Shown: positions 8,079-17,977, counted from the first letter of the stretch. The stretch is DNA of 64,000 bases from UBA6170 sp942491385 (GCA_942491385.1 CALOAF010000002.1:491875-555874); one strand, 5' to 3'. Made by a program: numbers and translations. Notes: generated from the letters alone by a model not told the origin.

Positions 8079-9251
8079 ATGAACACTCAATCCAGTATCG
8101 AACAAGATAAATTTCAAACAGGTGGTGTTGCTGTTGTGTCAACAGCACATGCTGTTCATGACACATATACAGCTTTTTTGCCAGCATTACTCCCTGTGTT
8201 TATTGAAAAGTTCACTTTAACAAACACTGCTGCAGGTCTTTTATCAGTTTTTTTACAGATACCTTCCCTGTTACAACCCTTCATTGGTCATTTAGCAGAT
8301 AGAAGAAATTTAAGGTTATTAATCATTTTCACCCCAGCCATTACTGGTGCAGCCATGAGTTTACTGAGTATCGCACCTGGATATGGGTTCTTAATCTTTC
8401 TGCTGGTAATCGCTGGATTAAGTTCTGCTTCCCTCCACGCAGTGGGACCTGTTCTTAGTGGAACTTTAGCTGGAAAAAAGTTAGGCAGGGGTATGAGTTT
8501 CTGGATGGTTGGTGGAGAAATGGGTAGGGCAGCCGGTCCACTCATTGTTGTTACCGCCATTGCTTATCTCACATTAGAAGGTATCCCTTGGTTGATGTTT
8601 GCAGGCGTATTCACATCGATATTTTTATATGGAAAATTAAGAACAATTACGACACTACCGCGTAACAACGGCAATCACATCCCCTGGAAAACCGGTCTTA
8701 AAATGATGCGAAAGGTAATGGCACCGATCGGATTTTTGATTTTTGCCCGTTCCATGATGGTTGCCACCTTATCCACATTTATGCCGACATATTTAACGAC
8801 AGAAGGGGCCAGTCTATGGGTGGCAGGAGCTTCATTGTCCATTCTGGAAGCAGCCGGTGTGGTCGGGGCTTTTTTGTCCGGATCACTCAGTGATCGTTTT
8901 GGCCGGCGACGAATGTTAGTAATTTCATTTGTAGCCACCCCTATTTTTATGCTTCTTTTCATTTTCAACAAAGGGTTATTGCAAATTCCTTTATTGATTT
9001 TGCTTGGCTTTTTCGGAATTTCCATTACACCGGTCATAATGGCCATCGTCCTTGAAAATTTCCCCGATAACCGCTCTTTCGCCAACGGCATCTATATGGC
9101 CTTCAATTTCGTCTTGATGGCTATTGGAACTTTATTGGTTGGTAGGTTAGGCGATTTGGTTACCCTCAAAACAACATTTATCATCAGTGCAGGTTTAATC
9201 TTTTGTGGATTACCCTTTATCGGGCTGTTGCCAAAATCAATAAGATCGTAA
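8079..9251 (+). CDS. MFS transporter, fosmidomycin-resistance (Fsr) type
   Basis: A 390-residue, about 12-helix major facilitator. The N-terminal string STAHAVHDTYTAFLPALLPVFIEKF is characteristic of the Fsr-type drug exporter subgroup, and GHLADRRNLR and GSLSDRFGRRRM are the two MFS motif-A loops. It probably exports small hydrophilic drugs or metabolites by proton antiport. The native substrate is not inferable. Ribosome binding site CAGGGAG precedes the ATG. It stands alone upstream of a lipoprotein gene. Confidence 0.82.
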   Translation: MNTQSSIEQDKFQTGGVAVVSTAHAVHDTYTAFLPALLPVFIEKFTLTNTAAGLLSVFLQIPSLLQPFIGHLADRRNLRLLIIFTPAITGAAMSLLSIAPGYGFLIFLLVIAGLSSASLHAVGPVLSGTLAGKKLGRGMSFWMVGGEMGRAAGPLIVVTAIAYLTLEGIPWLMFAGVFTSIFLYGKLRTITTLPRNNGNHIPWKTGLKMMRKVMAPIGFLIFARSMMVATLSTFMPTYLTTEGASLWVAGASLSILEAAGVVGAFLSGSLSDRFGRRRMLVISFVATPIFMLLFIFNKGLLQIPLLILLGFFGISITPVIMAIVLENFPDNRSFANGIYMAFNFVLMAIGTLLVGRLGDLVTLKTTFIISAGLIFCGLPFIGLLPKSIRS

Positions 9252-9344
9252 TAATTAGCACTCTGTTTGTGGTTCACAACAAATAAGGAACAAACCTCAG
9301 TTCATCTTCGTCCTAAGAATAAAGCAATTATTTGGAGAAGAGAA

Positions 9345-9818
9345 ATGAAGAAAAAAATTTACCGAACCATTTTCTTAGCGATGTTAACTTTTATGGTTCT
9401 GAGTGGGTGCCAGTCTAGCCCAATCTCAACGCCTGATCCAGACACGCCTGTATCTTCAGCGGATCCCATCAATTACCCTCCAGCCAATGATTTTACAGGT
9501 TATCAGCAAAATGTGTATGTCGATAGAATGGAAGTTTACTTACTCGAATCATTTCCGATGCAGGTAAGTGTGACTGTCATTGGGAATTTACCTGATGGAT
9601 GTACCAGTATTATAGGTAGCAAATCTAACATGGTGGATGAAACTACATTCGAAATATTCATATATACCAACCGCCCTGAAGACATGACTTGCACCATGGC
9701 ACTGGTACCTTTCGAAGAGACAATCATGTTGGATGTGAATGGGTTACCAGCCGGGAATTACACCGTCAGGGGATTTGGATTTGAAAATTCATTTTCGTTT
9801 GATTTTAATAATCAATAA
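9345..9818 (+). CDS. Lipoprotein, unknown function
   Basis: A 157-residue lipoprotein. The ATG at 9345 is chosen because GGAGAAG lies just upstream and the next residues form a clean lipoprotein signal (MKKKIYRTIF..., lipobox LSGC with Cys22). A longer in-frame reading from 9267 would add 26 residues before the signal and is unlikely. After a short Pro/Thr-rich linker there is one beta-rich domain of about 110 residues with two cysteines (around the CTSIIG and MTCTMAL strings) that could form a disulfide. Small lipoproteins with this layout sometimes act as protease inhibitors, but I cannot assign a family. A terminator follows. Confidence 0.65.
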   Translation: MKKKIYRTIFLAMLTFMVLSGCQSSPISTPDPDTPVSSADPINYPPANDFTGYQQNVYVDRMEVYLLESFPMQVSVTVIGNLPDGCTSIIGSKSNMVDETTFEIFIYTNRPEDMTCTMALVPFEETIMLDVNGLPAGNYTVRGFGFENSFSFDFNNQ

Positions 9819-9849
9819 TTCACTGCCAGAATCCCCTTCATTCTGGGAT

Positions 9850-9879
9850 AACAGCTCACCCTTGTGGGCTGTTTTTTTT
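9850..9879 (+). terminator. Intrinsic terminator after the 9345 lipoprotein
   Basis: A 10-bp stem with one G-U pair (9850-9859 with 9864-9873), a 4-base loop, and a run of eight or more T residues. Confidence 0.8.
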
Positions 9880-9930
9880 CTCAAAAAAGAACATGCGCTA
9901 CAATAGCTTAAACAAAAAGGATGAAAAAAC

Positions 9931-10728
9931 ATGGACGTTCGAGCCTACAACCGCGCCGCCTGGAATAAAGAAGTGGACCGGGGTAATCCCTGGACAATTC
10001 CTGTCAATTCTGAGCAAGTTCAAAAAGCACGTCAAGGAAATTGGGAAATACTCCTGACACCATCTTTATCAGTACCATTCGCATGGTTTCCGGATTTCAA
10101 AGAAAAACCCGTATTATGCCTGGCGAGTGGCGGAGGTCAACAAGGACCTATATTAGCTGCTGCTGGTGGGATTGTTACAGTTCTGGATAATTCTCCTAAA
10201 CAATTGGCAATGGATCAAATGGTATCAGAGCGAGAATCTCTCAGTATCAGGACTGTTGAAGGAGACATGTGCGATTTGTCTGTCTTTTCAGATAATCACT
10301 TCATTCTAATTTTTCATCCAGTCTCCAATGTTTTCGCTCCAGAAATTCGCACCATGTGGAGAGAAGCATATCGTGTTTTACAACCTGGTGGTGTTTTGCT
10401 TAGTGGGTTTACAAATCCCATCAACTATATTTTCGATTGGCAAAAGATCGATCATGAACAGAAACTTGAAGTGAAATATCGCCTGCCTTATTCAGATCTG
10501 CAAGGTTTGGAACCTGTAGAATTGGTTGAATATATGCAAGCTGAATCTCCTCTTGAATTCAGTCACTCATTCGATGATCAAATTGGGGGGCAGCTTGATG
10601 CCGGATTCGTCATCACTGGATTTTATGAAGACCATAACCCAGGTGGACTGGTTGACCAGTACATGCCAACTTTTTTTGCGATGCGGGCAATCAAGCCAGT
10701 TTGGCCGGGTATCAACTCACTTCTTTGA
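9931..10728 (+). CDS. Class I SAM-dependent methyltransferase
   Basis: A 265-residue soluble methyltransferase. Motif I reads VLCLASGGGQQG, followed by an acidic residue at the end of strand 2 (VTVLDNSPKQ), EGDMCDL before strand 4, and YRVLQPGGVLLSGF as post-motif III. The fold is clear. The substrate is unknown. The YNRAAWNKEV start is common in uncharacterised methyltransferases of this kind. Its 3' end overlaps the convergent thioredoxin reductase gene by 17 bases. Confidence 0.85.
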   Translation: MDVRAYNRAAWNKEVDRGNPWTIPVNSEQVQKARQGNWEILLTPSLSVPFAWFPDFKEKPVLCLASGGGQQGPILAAAGGIVTVLDNSPKQLAMDQMVSERESLSIRTVEGDMCDLSVFSDNHFILIFHPVSNVFAPEIRTMWREAYRVLQPGGVLLSGFTNPINYIFDWQKIDHEQKLEVKYRLPYSDLQGLEPVELVEYMQAESPLEFSHSFDDQIGGQLDAGFVITGFYEDHNPGGLVDQYMPTFFAMRAIKPVWPGINSLL

Positions 10729-11911
10729 GATAATCCCGGATCATTAATGCTGCAGTGGCACCTTCTCCTGCGGCAGCCGCCGCTTGTTTGGTTGAACCTG
10801 AACGCACATCCCCAGCGGCAAACACACCTTTGATCTTCGTTTGGAGCGTCTTTTCCGTAATGATAAATCCTCGCGAATCGAGATCGACTTTACCTTTCAT
10901 TAAATCACTGTTCGGGTCAAGACCTATGAAGATAAAGACACCATCATAGAACCATTCTTTTAATTCGCCGGTAGCTCTATCTTTGACGATCACCGATTCT
11001 AAGCGTTTTCGTTCATTCACTTTTAATTCGACCACTTCATGGTTGACAGTTACCTGCATATTTGGGGTGGAAGCAACTTTCTCCTGCACAATCTTGCTGG
11101 CTTTCAGTTCTGGCAAGAATTCTACGATATCGACCCGTTTCGCAAATTTGGTTAAGAATAATCCCTCTTCAAATCCACTATTGCCGCCACCAACAACCAA
11201 GATGTCTTTTCCAAAGTAAAAAGCGCCATCACAGGTAGCACAAAAATGAACATTCATACCAATCAAACCATCTTCTCCGGGGATACCCAGACGGCGATAT
11301 CGTGCGCCTGTCGCCACCAGAACAGCGTTGCTGCCGTAACTTTTCTTGTTTCGGGTTGTAACGCATAGATAACCATTTTCTTCCCGTTCTACTTGCGCCA
11401 CCTCGGCTGCTTGTAAAATTTCTACACCAAATCGCCGTGCCTGTCGTCCCAATCGGTCGGCAAATTCACTACCTGAGATGCCTTGATCAAAACCTGGAAA
11501 ATTTTCCATCGATTGTGTCATGCCAGCCTGACCACCCAACGCACCCCGTTCGATAACCAGGGTGTCAAGCCCTTCTCTGGCCAGATATATAGCCGCAGTT
11601 AAACCGGTCGGGCCTCCTCCGATAATAATCACATCGTAAAATGATCGTTTGGCTTCAGTTTGTAATCCTAATTTTTCTGCTAACTGTGCATTCGAAGGTT
11701 CCACCAGCACAGAACCATCCGGAAAAACAATGGTTGGTACGCTGCGTTTGCCATCATTTATCTTTTCCACAATTGCAACAAATTCTGGTTTTTCTTCAAT
11801 GTCAATATTTGTGTAGGAGACTCGTTGTTCTCCAAAAAATTTCTTCGCCCGTTTACAATCTGAACACCATGTCGTACTGTAAATTATGATTTGATCAGTT
11901 TGATTATTCAT
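10712..11911 (-). CDS. Thioredoxin reductase with N-terminal mycoredoxin/glutaredoxin domain
   Basis: A 399-residue fusion. Residues 1-80 are a glutaredoxin-like domain (YSTTWCSDCKRAKKFF, Cys16 and Cys19, then VPTIVFPDGS), closest in style to mycoredoxins. Residues about 88-399 are a thioredoxin reductase with FAD site GGGPTGLTAAIYLAREG, CATCDG disulfide (Cys224, Cys227), NADPH site VVGGGNSGFEEG, and the C-terminal GVFAAGDVRSGSTKQ FAD motif. The fusion should pass electrons from NADPH via the CATC pair to the built-in CSDC pair. The start at 11911 is chosen because GGGAG sits 5 bases upstream. An ATG at 11938 gives 9 more residues and could be used if the transcript is leaderless, since TATAAT lies 8 bases before it. 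Confidence 0.88.
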   Translation of the reverse strand: MNNQTDQIIIYSTTWCSDCKRAKKFFGEQRVSYTNIDIEEKPEFVAIVEKINDGKRSVPTIVFPDGSVLVEPSNAQLAEKLGLQTEAKRSFYDVIIIGGGPTGLTAAIYLAREGLDTLVIERGALGGQAGMTQSMENFPGFDQGISGSEFADRLGRQARRFGVEILQAAEVAQVEREENGYLCVTTRNKKSYGSNAVLVATGARYRRLGIPGEDGLIGMNVHFCATCDGAFYFGKDILVVGGGNSGFEEGLFLTKFAKRVDIVEFLPELKASKIVQEKVASTPNMQVTVNHEVVELKVNERKRLESVIVKDRATGELKEWFYDGVFIFIGLDPNSDLMKGKVDLDSRGFIITEKTLQTKIKGVFAAGDVRSGSTKQAAAAAGEGATAALMIRDYLKEVS

Positions 11912-12000
11912 CTTCACTCCCGAATTGTTAATTCTCATCTTATTCTATTATACAAAACGTACCAGGCTGAAATTAATGGAGAAATAACCCAAAATAGTCA

Positions 12001-13359
12001 TCATATGTTTGTCAGATAGCTTGCATCCCAGACAATATTTTGATCTCTTTGTTTGACAAGCTTCATGACGGGGCGGCTTCTTACCCAAAGCCAGACCGTT
12101 TGGGAAAGGTTGGCGAGAGAGAACCCGATGAAGCCCACATATAGACCGGGATATTTACCAATCGCGACACCTACTGCCAAAATTATCAGTACGGTAACAA
12201 GAAAAATTGCCATACTTTCCGGGATACCACGTGTATTTCGGCTAAAGAGAATGGCACCCTGATACCAGGATTGTAATACACTCAAAAACGGCATTGGTAA
12301 TCCAAGCCAGAAGCCAATTCTGGAAAGTTCAACCAGTGACGGGGGTAATCCTGATACATACGTGAACCACAGAAAGGCTAATGGTGTAACAGCCAGGAAA
12401 AAATGAAATCCAACCAGGGATAGCGAAAGACGGGTAGAAAACGTCCTTAATGCACTGGACGAACCTGGTTGATCCAGAATGGCCACAACCACTTCATTGA
12501 ATGCTATTCCAAGACCACGCAGCATAAACAGCAGACCGCTGACGACCGACCACACCGCCAGGGAGTCGAGTGCTCTGGGCATGCGGCTTAAAGCAGCGCT
12601 TCCAATCGGTTGCCAAACCAATGAGAGGAACGAAGTCAGCGCTAAGGGAATGTAAAAAGCGTAAAAATTCTTCCAGGTGAGCACTTCCGCTTTTTTGGCC
12701 GGTTTCAGTTGATACTTCAATATTGGACGCACGCGGATACCAGAATAGATTGCCTCAGCCAAGGTACTCAATCCCTGTGAAGCAGCTCCAACTATGTATC
12801 CGGGAATGGAGCCGATCAGGAGCCCCGAGCCTAACACCACCACATCGGTAAATAAACGCACTAACGTTCCCATACCCACAGCCCTGGAATGTCCAAAACG
12901 AATCATCACACCCTGTTGAAAACGACGATATGCAATCGACCAGGTCCAGGGTAGCATATACCGTAGACCAATTCTCCCCGTCTCTATGATCTCTTCCGGT
13001 ACACCTAATAGCCTGACAACCACCCAGTCATACAAAGGTGTAAAAGCGACCAAAAAATGAAGAAGGGTTAACAATCCACCTAGAATCATTGTGAAACGGA
13101 ATATTTTTTGGTAAGAGTCCCAATCCTTACTCAGGGCAGTTGACACAGATAGTAGCATAATCACTGGTGCTTCAATGATCAGTGCCAAAGGGAAAACAAT
13201 CCCGCCATGTGTAGCCAGACTGATCTCCGGGTTTGCCAGGCGTGCCATCACCGCTGTTATGATGGGCATCTCTACACCCATCAACAACCAGGATGCTGCC
13301 AAAGGGAACCAGGTTTTGAAAATTTTCTTTTGTTGTGCGCTTATGCCCAGAACTCTCAT
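12001..13359 (-). CDS. MATE-like (MOP superfamily) multispan membrane protein
   Basis: A 452-residue, about 12-helix membrane protein. The helix pattern and strings such as HGGIVFPLALIIEAPVIMLLSVSTALSKD and the two-halves organisation suggest the MOP superfamily (MATE, MurJ, ANK-type). It does not match classical NorM MATE signatures closely, and the first half resembles the ANK/ANKH-like branch, so the label is tentative. Substrate unknown. No clear ribosome binding site precedes the ATG. Adjacent upstream on the same strand is an MFS exporter, 51 bases away, possibly co-transcribed. Confidence 0.55.
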   Translation of the reverse strand: MRVLGISAQQKKIFKTWFPLAASWLLMGVEMPIITAVMARLANPEISLATHGGIVFPLALIIEAPVIMLLSVSTALSKDWDSYQKIFRFTMILGGLLTLLHFLVAFTPLYDWVVVRLLGVPEEIIETGRIGLRYMLPWTWSIAYRRFQQGVMIRFGHSRAVGMGTLVRLFTDVVVLGSGLLIGSIPGYIVGAASQGLSTLAEAIYSGIRVRPILKYQLKPAKKAEVLTWKNFYAFYIPLALTSFLSLVWQPIGSAALSRMPRALDSLAVWSVVSGLLFMLRGLGIAFNEVVVAILDQPGSSSALRTFSTRLSLSLVGFHFFLAVTPLAFLWFTYVSGLPPSLVELSRIGFWLGLPMPFLSVLQSWYQGAILFSRNTRGIPESMAIFLVTVLIILAVGVAIGKYPGLYVGFIGFSLANLSQTVWLWVRSRPVMKLVKQRDQNIVWDASYLTNI

Positions 13360-13410
13360 AGGTCGCTTTATTCTAATGCTAAATTATTGATTGAGCATAC
13401 AGATAAAAAT

Positions 13411-14631
13411 TTAATTAAATTTTCTTATCGCTGGATGAATCAGATTAATCGTGACAACAACTACCGAAATAATCACTCCACATAAAATGATTGTGAATGG
13501 TGAACCAAACATGCCAGCTAACCAACCAACCAGTAAGGCACCAACCGGATAACTTCCCTGAAAAACAAGAATATAGATACTCATAACCCTGCCACGCAAA
13601 TGATCTGGAACATGAGTCTGAATCAACGCATTGGTAATATTGACCACCGACATGAGGCTCCAACCAAGGATTACCAACGTTACCATTGAAATGGGTAACA
13701 CCCTGAAACTTCCCAGTAGAAAAATAGCAAAGGGCATCACCAAACTACCGGCAGTCCAGATTTTCCCTCGAATCACCCGCGAACCAAGGTTTGCGATCAT
13801 CAAAGCTGCCGCAAGCGATCCAGCACCACGTGCAGAAAGTAATAATCCATTGGTGGTAACATCGCCACCCAGCACTGTATTTGCCCAGTCTGGCATAAGG
13901 GTCATTAAACTGAAACTGAAAATTGCAACAGCAGCCAGGTTTATCAACAAGAATCGAATCTCAATGTGTCCAACAGCAAATCGCAGCCCTTCCTGTAGAT
14001 CAGAAAATGGGGATTTTCCCTGTGCAGTCATCTGACGAGGTGGCACATTCATCAATAACAATGCCACTATCACCCCTAGGAATGATATCCCGTTTATAGT
14101 GAAACACCAGGCCGGTCCTAACCAGGCGTAGATAAGACCGGCGGCAGAAGGCCCCACAATGGTACCCAGGTTGAAGACAGAGCTATTCAATGCAATCGCA
14201 TTCGTAAGCTCTTCTTTGGGAACCATGTCGACCACAAAAGATTGACGGGCAGGAGCATCAAAAGCATTTGCAGTCCCCAATAGAAATGCCAGCACAATAA
14301 TATGCCAGGGCTGCACTGTATCCGTAAATGTTAATACAGCTAAAATGAAACCCAGCACCATCATGGAAGTTTGGGCAAATAATATTACCTTTTTACGTGA
14401 AAACCGATCGGAGAGTAGGCCACTATATAATGAAAAAAGCCAGATGGGGATACCACTGGCGAATCCTGCAATGCCTAGCATCATCGGTGATTCTGTGAGC
14501 TCAAATAAGAGATAACCTTGAGCAGTAGCCTGCATCCAGGTGCCGATCAAGGATACCATCTGACCACTGAACCAAAGTCGAAAGTTTCTATGCTTAAGCG
14601 CTGAAAAGGTTTGTGATAATTGTAAGTTCAT
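13411..14631 (-). CDS. MFS transporter, MFS_3 (EntS-like) family
   Basis: A 406-residue major facilitator. The start FSALKHRNFRLWFSGQMVSLIGTWMQATAQGYLLFELT is the hallmark of the MFS_3/EntS-like group. LLSDRFSRKKVILFAQT is motif A, and NAFDAPARQSFVVDMVPKEEL is a conserved loop of this group. Members export siderophores or drugs, or have no known substrate. It is oriented away from the cyclophilin gene, with about 270 bases between the two starts. Confidence 0.85.
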   Translation of the reverse strand: MNLQLSQTFSALKHRNFRLWFSGQMVSLIGTWMQATAQGYLLFELTESPMMLGIAGFASGIPIWLFSLYSGLLSDRFSRKKVILFAQTSMMVLGFILAVLTFTDTVQPWHIIVLAFLLGTANAFDAPARQSFVVDMVPKEELTNAIALNSSVFNLGTIVGPSAAGLIYAWLGPAWCFTINGISFLGVIVALLLMNVPPRQMTAQGKSPFSDLQEGLRFAVGHIEIRFLLINLAAVAIFSFSLMTLMPDWANTVLGGDVTTNGLLLSARGAGSLAAALMIANLGSRVIRGKIWTAGSLVMPFAIFLLGSFRVLPISMVTLVILGWSLMSVVNITNALIQTHVPDHLRGRVMSIYILVFQGSYPVGALLVGWLAGMFGSPFTIILCGVIISVVVVTINLIHPAIRKFN

Positions 14632-14901
14632 ATTTGCGCTACTGATTTGACTATATCATAATCTGAATATTTCGTAGACGATTATTGGCGCAATTCCAAA
14701 TTATTTTTTTAGGGTTTCTTGCATTTATTGACCAAGCCACCTCTGATGAAAATTGCTATCTGAAGGTTACACAATACAATGAGCTGCCTGTTTATCTCTT
14801 CTAAACCATGCTAGAATACATAATTATGTGAAACCACAAGTAATTAAATTAGTCGTTTTGGAACAATTTGTTCAAATCTCAAATAAGTGAAAGGAAAACC
14901 A

Positions 14902-15414
14902 ATGACAAATCAATCCTGGAAGAATGCCCCTGAAATGGTGATTGATACAAAAAAACAATATCAGGCGACCTTTAAAACGGATGTAGGCGATATTGTTGTA
15001 AAACTATTCGCAGATAAAACGCCAAAAACTGTGAATAATTTTGTATTTCTCGCTCGAGAAGGTTTTTATGATGACACTATTTTTCACCGGGTAATCAAAG
15101 ATTTTATGGCGCAAGGTGGAGACCCAACTGGTACAGGTATGGGTGGACCGGGATATAAATTCGCAGATGAATTCGATCCAACCTTAAAGCACACCAAACC
15201 CGGTATTTTATCCATGGCGAATGCTGGTCCCAATACAAACGGATCACAATTCTTCCTGACCCATATTCCCACTTCCTGGCTGGATAATAAGCACTCAGTG
15301 TTTGGCGAAGTAACCGAAGGTTTAGATATTTTGCTTTCCATTCCTGAACGTGACCCCTCCAGAAGGAATTCTCCCGCAGTGAAACTTCAAACCGTTGAAA
15401 TCACGGAAGAATAA
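14902..15414 (+). CDS. Peptidyl-prolyl cis-trans isomerase, cyclophilin type
   Basis: A 170-residue cytoplasmic cyclophilin. Family motifs are FHRVIKDFMAQGGDPTGTG (with the catalytic Arg), GSQFFLTH and WLDNKHSVFGEVTEG. It catalyses proline isomerisation in folding proteins. There is no signal peptide. The start at 14902 is preferred because AAAGGA lies upstream at the right spacing. An upstream in-frame GTG at 14887 would add five residues. A strong terminator follows 13 bases after the stop. Confidence 0.93.
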   Translation: MTNQSWKNAPEMVIDTKKQYQATFKTDVGDIVVKLFADKTPKTVNNFVFLAREGFYDDTIFHRVIKDFMAQGGDPTGTGMGGPGYKFADEFDPTLKHTKPGILSMANAGPNTNGSQFFLTHIPTSWLDNKHSVFGEVTEGLDILLSIPERDPSRRNSPAVKLQTVEITEE

Positions 15415-15427
15415 TTCCAATATTTTT

Positions 15428-15460
15428 AAATCCCTCATTTCTGCTAAGGAGGGATTTTTT
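15428..15460 (+). terminator. Intrinsic terminator after the cyclophilin gene
   Basis: A 9-bp stem (15428-15436 with 15449-15457), a 12-base loop and a T run. Confidence 0.8.
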
Positions 15461-15604
15461 AATTTTCTTCGCAAAAGATGGTAGAAACATCAGGAAAATT
15501 TTTGTGAATTCGTGGCTGCCTGTTTACCAAATTCAATTTTTTTTAGGCTACAATAATGATATTGATTAATTCTTTTTAACATTACTTGGTCTGGGGATTC
15601 TCTT

Positions 15605-17977
15605 ATGGAATTATTCTTAACACCTGCTTCCATCAGTTATATTGCACAAACAATTGTTTTTTTGGGCATAACAGTTTACTTGATCCTTAAAAATAATGGT
15701 ACCAAAGCCAATTTTTGGCTGGGGATTGCATTTACAATTCTGGTTGCAGCCGGTCTCTCAGGATTCATTGGCGTGTCCAGTCTGCGATATCAAGCCCAAG
15801 GAATGCTTGTCCATGACACCCTGCTGGTTCTGGGACTGGCTTTAATCACTCACTTTGCATTTAACTTTTCAACAGTAAAATCAGTCGGAACAACACAAGC
15901 AAAATTGGTCTTGAGGACAAACAATATTTTATCAATAGTTGCCATCCTATTCAGCGTTGTTTACCTAACTGGGATAGTCAATCACCCCATCATAGGTGTC
16001 GTGCCATTCGTTATCAAGGTGCTTTTGGTATTAGAAACAACCTGTTTGATGGTTTTTTTCATTTTTATGACCATAAAATTATCAACACATGAATCAAATA
16101 AACGCTGGCTTTTCCGCTTCTTTCATCCTCAAGGAAGACTGGCGATTGCCACGCAAGGTTTTAGCTATTCATTCATTGCGTTATGGTTTTTTTGGTTGCT
16201 AAGTATCGTTTTATCCATTTATGGTTTGAATACTGTGTCCTTTTTTATTTTCACCCTCGTCACATCCTGGGCACTTACATTTTTTGTCATCGCATTAATT
16301 GATCAAACCATTCGCAGTGCATCCTTCATTTTTAAATTTGTCATCATTGTTTTATTGACAACTTTCACAGGCATATGTTCTGGCTCATGGTTAACCGCAC
16401 CGGCAGGTACTTCAAATTATTTGGCCACGTTATCAAATCCAAATTTACATACCATTCTTTTCGAACAGAATAATGCAGTCTATGATATTAGATATTCTGA
16501 ATTTAGTTTCTATGAAGACCTGGGACAGCGAATTCAATTTCCCACAGGTGAAACAACCGTCCGTGAAGAGTTGGGTTTTACCTTTCCATTTTCAGGTGAA
16601 AATTGGGAATCCATCTTAATCAATCAAAAAGGATTTATTGCTTTTAATGAAAACCTGGTAAATCTAAATCAAATATCACTGCCAGGAAATCCTAATCCAA
16701 TCATAGCAACCCTGTACGATAAGGATCTCATTCCATCAGAAAATAGCAGTGTCTTTGTCAACCATCAAGATGATCAAACCATCATCACCTGGTTCCTGAC
16801 TTCTTCAGACCCTGATATTGACATCAGCATCAATACACAACTAGTTCTCACACCTGTTGGCACATTCTATATCTCGCATAATGATTTACGGGTTAATATC
16901 TTTAATGACCCCTATATACCCTCAGAAATGCAACAGGTCAGCGGTTTCTTTTTAGGAGCTAACGACAAATATCCCACCCGTATTAAATTTGATAACCAAT
17001 TGCCATTAACAAGTGTCAATTGGAAGGGCGTCTATCAGGATTTCTACATCGATTACCGCAACAATTTGCATTGGTCAATTTCCATGCAATTTATTTCCAT
17101 GTTACTTGTTTCATTGTTAATGTTAATTGTTTATCCATTGTTGATTAGAAAGAGTCTGGTAAAACCGATCCAGGTGATCCGCGGTGGCATTTCTCAGGTT
17201 ATTAGGGGAGATTTAACCGGAAATTTAGAGCCACGGTTCAGTGATGATTTGGGACAAACTACATTTGAATTTAATCACATGGTAAAAACTTTACATGAAA
17301 AGCACCAGGGTTATGCAGACCAATTACAGGATTTGACAGAAAGACTAAATGGACGCAACCTGGAATTGCAACAAACTCTGGAAAAATTAGGCAAGGAGAT
17401 CAACAATCGTAAAAAGTTGAAGGTTTATCTTGACAAGTGCATTCAACATAACCGCAAGCTAGAGGTTACGGATGTATTGGGGTGTAATAACAAATCTGAA
17501 ATTTTGAGCATCATGGAAGATGAAATGAAAAGGGCAAAAAGGTATAACACCCCAATGTCAATATTAGTATTGGATCCTGACTATCTCCGCATCATTAACG
17601 ATACTTATGGATTTTCAACCGGGGACGAAGTATTGAGCATATTGGTCAAACTATTATTGAACAATATGAGGGAGACTGATTATATAGGAAGAATCGGCGG
17701 TGAAGTTTTTGCCATCCTCATGCCACAAACCGCGGGAAATGACGCTATCATCGGCGCAAATCGTATCCGCAACCTAATTGGAGCTCAGCCTGTTGAAACC
17801 AATAAAGGCCAGATCCGATTATCAGTCAGTATAGGTGTGGTGGAAATATCCAAAGAGGGATTTTCTTCTGTCGATTTAATTCTCCACCAGGCAAATCTGG
17901 CACTCGAAATTGCGAAGGATCAGGGGCGTAATCAGGTCGTTTTATATAAGAGTTCCATGGAGAAATCCGGTTCCTAA
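15605..17977 (+). CDS. Membrane sensor with HAMP and altered GGDEF domain, intact I-site
   Basis: A 790-residue protein. The first 260 residues hold about eight membrane helices, similar in layout to a MASE-type sensor. Residues about 265-495 are a beta-rich extracytoplasmic domain (LGFTFPFSGENWESILINQKGFIAF is typical of a secreted beta-sandwich fold). A membrane helix (about 500-517) leads to a HAMP domain and a short coiled coil. The GGDEF domain (about 625-785) keeps D-P-D, IND and TGDEVL but has lost the LTGL-N-R signature (reads VLGCNN), and its signature motif is GGEVF (698-702), with Val at the metal-binding Glu. The RxxD I-site is intact (R689-D692). Cyclase activity is doubtful and c-di-GMP binding plausible. 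Confidence 0.85.
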   Translation: MELFLTPASISYIAQTIVFLGITVYLILKNNGTKANFWLGIAFTILVAAGLSGFIGVSSLRYQAQGMLVHDTLLVLGLALITHFAFNFSTVKSVGTTQAKLVLRTNNILSIVAILFSVVYLTGIVNHPIIGVVPFVIKVLLVLETTCLMVFFIFMTIKLSTHESNKRWLFRFFHPQGRLAIATQGFSYSFIALWFFWLLSIVLSIYGLNTVSFFIFTLVTSWALTFFVIALIDQTIRSASFIFKFVIIVLLTTFTGICSGSWLTAPAGTSNYLATLSNPNLHTILFEQNNAVYDIRYSEFSFYEDLGQRIQFPTGETTVREELGFTFPFSGENWESILINQKGFIAFNENLVNLNQISLPGNPNPIIATLYDKDLIPSENSSVFVNHQDDQTIITWFLTSSDPDIDISINTQLVLTPVGTFYISHNDLRVNIFNDPYIPSEMQQVSGFFLGANDKYPTRIKFDNQLPLTSVNWKGVYQDFYIDYRNNLHWSISMQFISMLLVSLLMLIVYPLLIRKSLVKPIQVIRGGISQVIRGDLTGNLEPRFSDDLGQTTFEFNHMVKTLHEKHQGYADQLQDLTERLNGRNLELQQTLEKLGKEINNRKKLKVYLDKCIQHNRKLEVTDVLGCNNKSEILSIMEDEMKRAKRYNTPMSILVLDPDYLRIINDTYGFSTGDEVLSILVKLLLNNMRETDYIGRIGGEVFAILMPQTAGNDAIIGANRIRNLIGAQPVETNKGQIRLSVSIGVVEISKEGFSSVDLILHQANLALEIAKDQGRNQVVLYKSSMEKSGS

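Noticed and set aside
9267..9344. Longer start for the 9345 lipoprotein
   Set aside because: The extension would put a hydrophilic stretch before the signal peptide, and GGAGAAG lies before the ATG at 9345.
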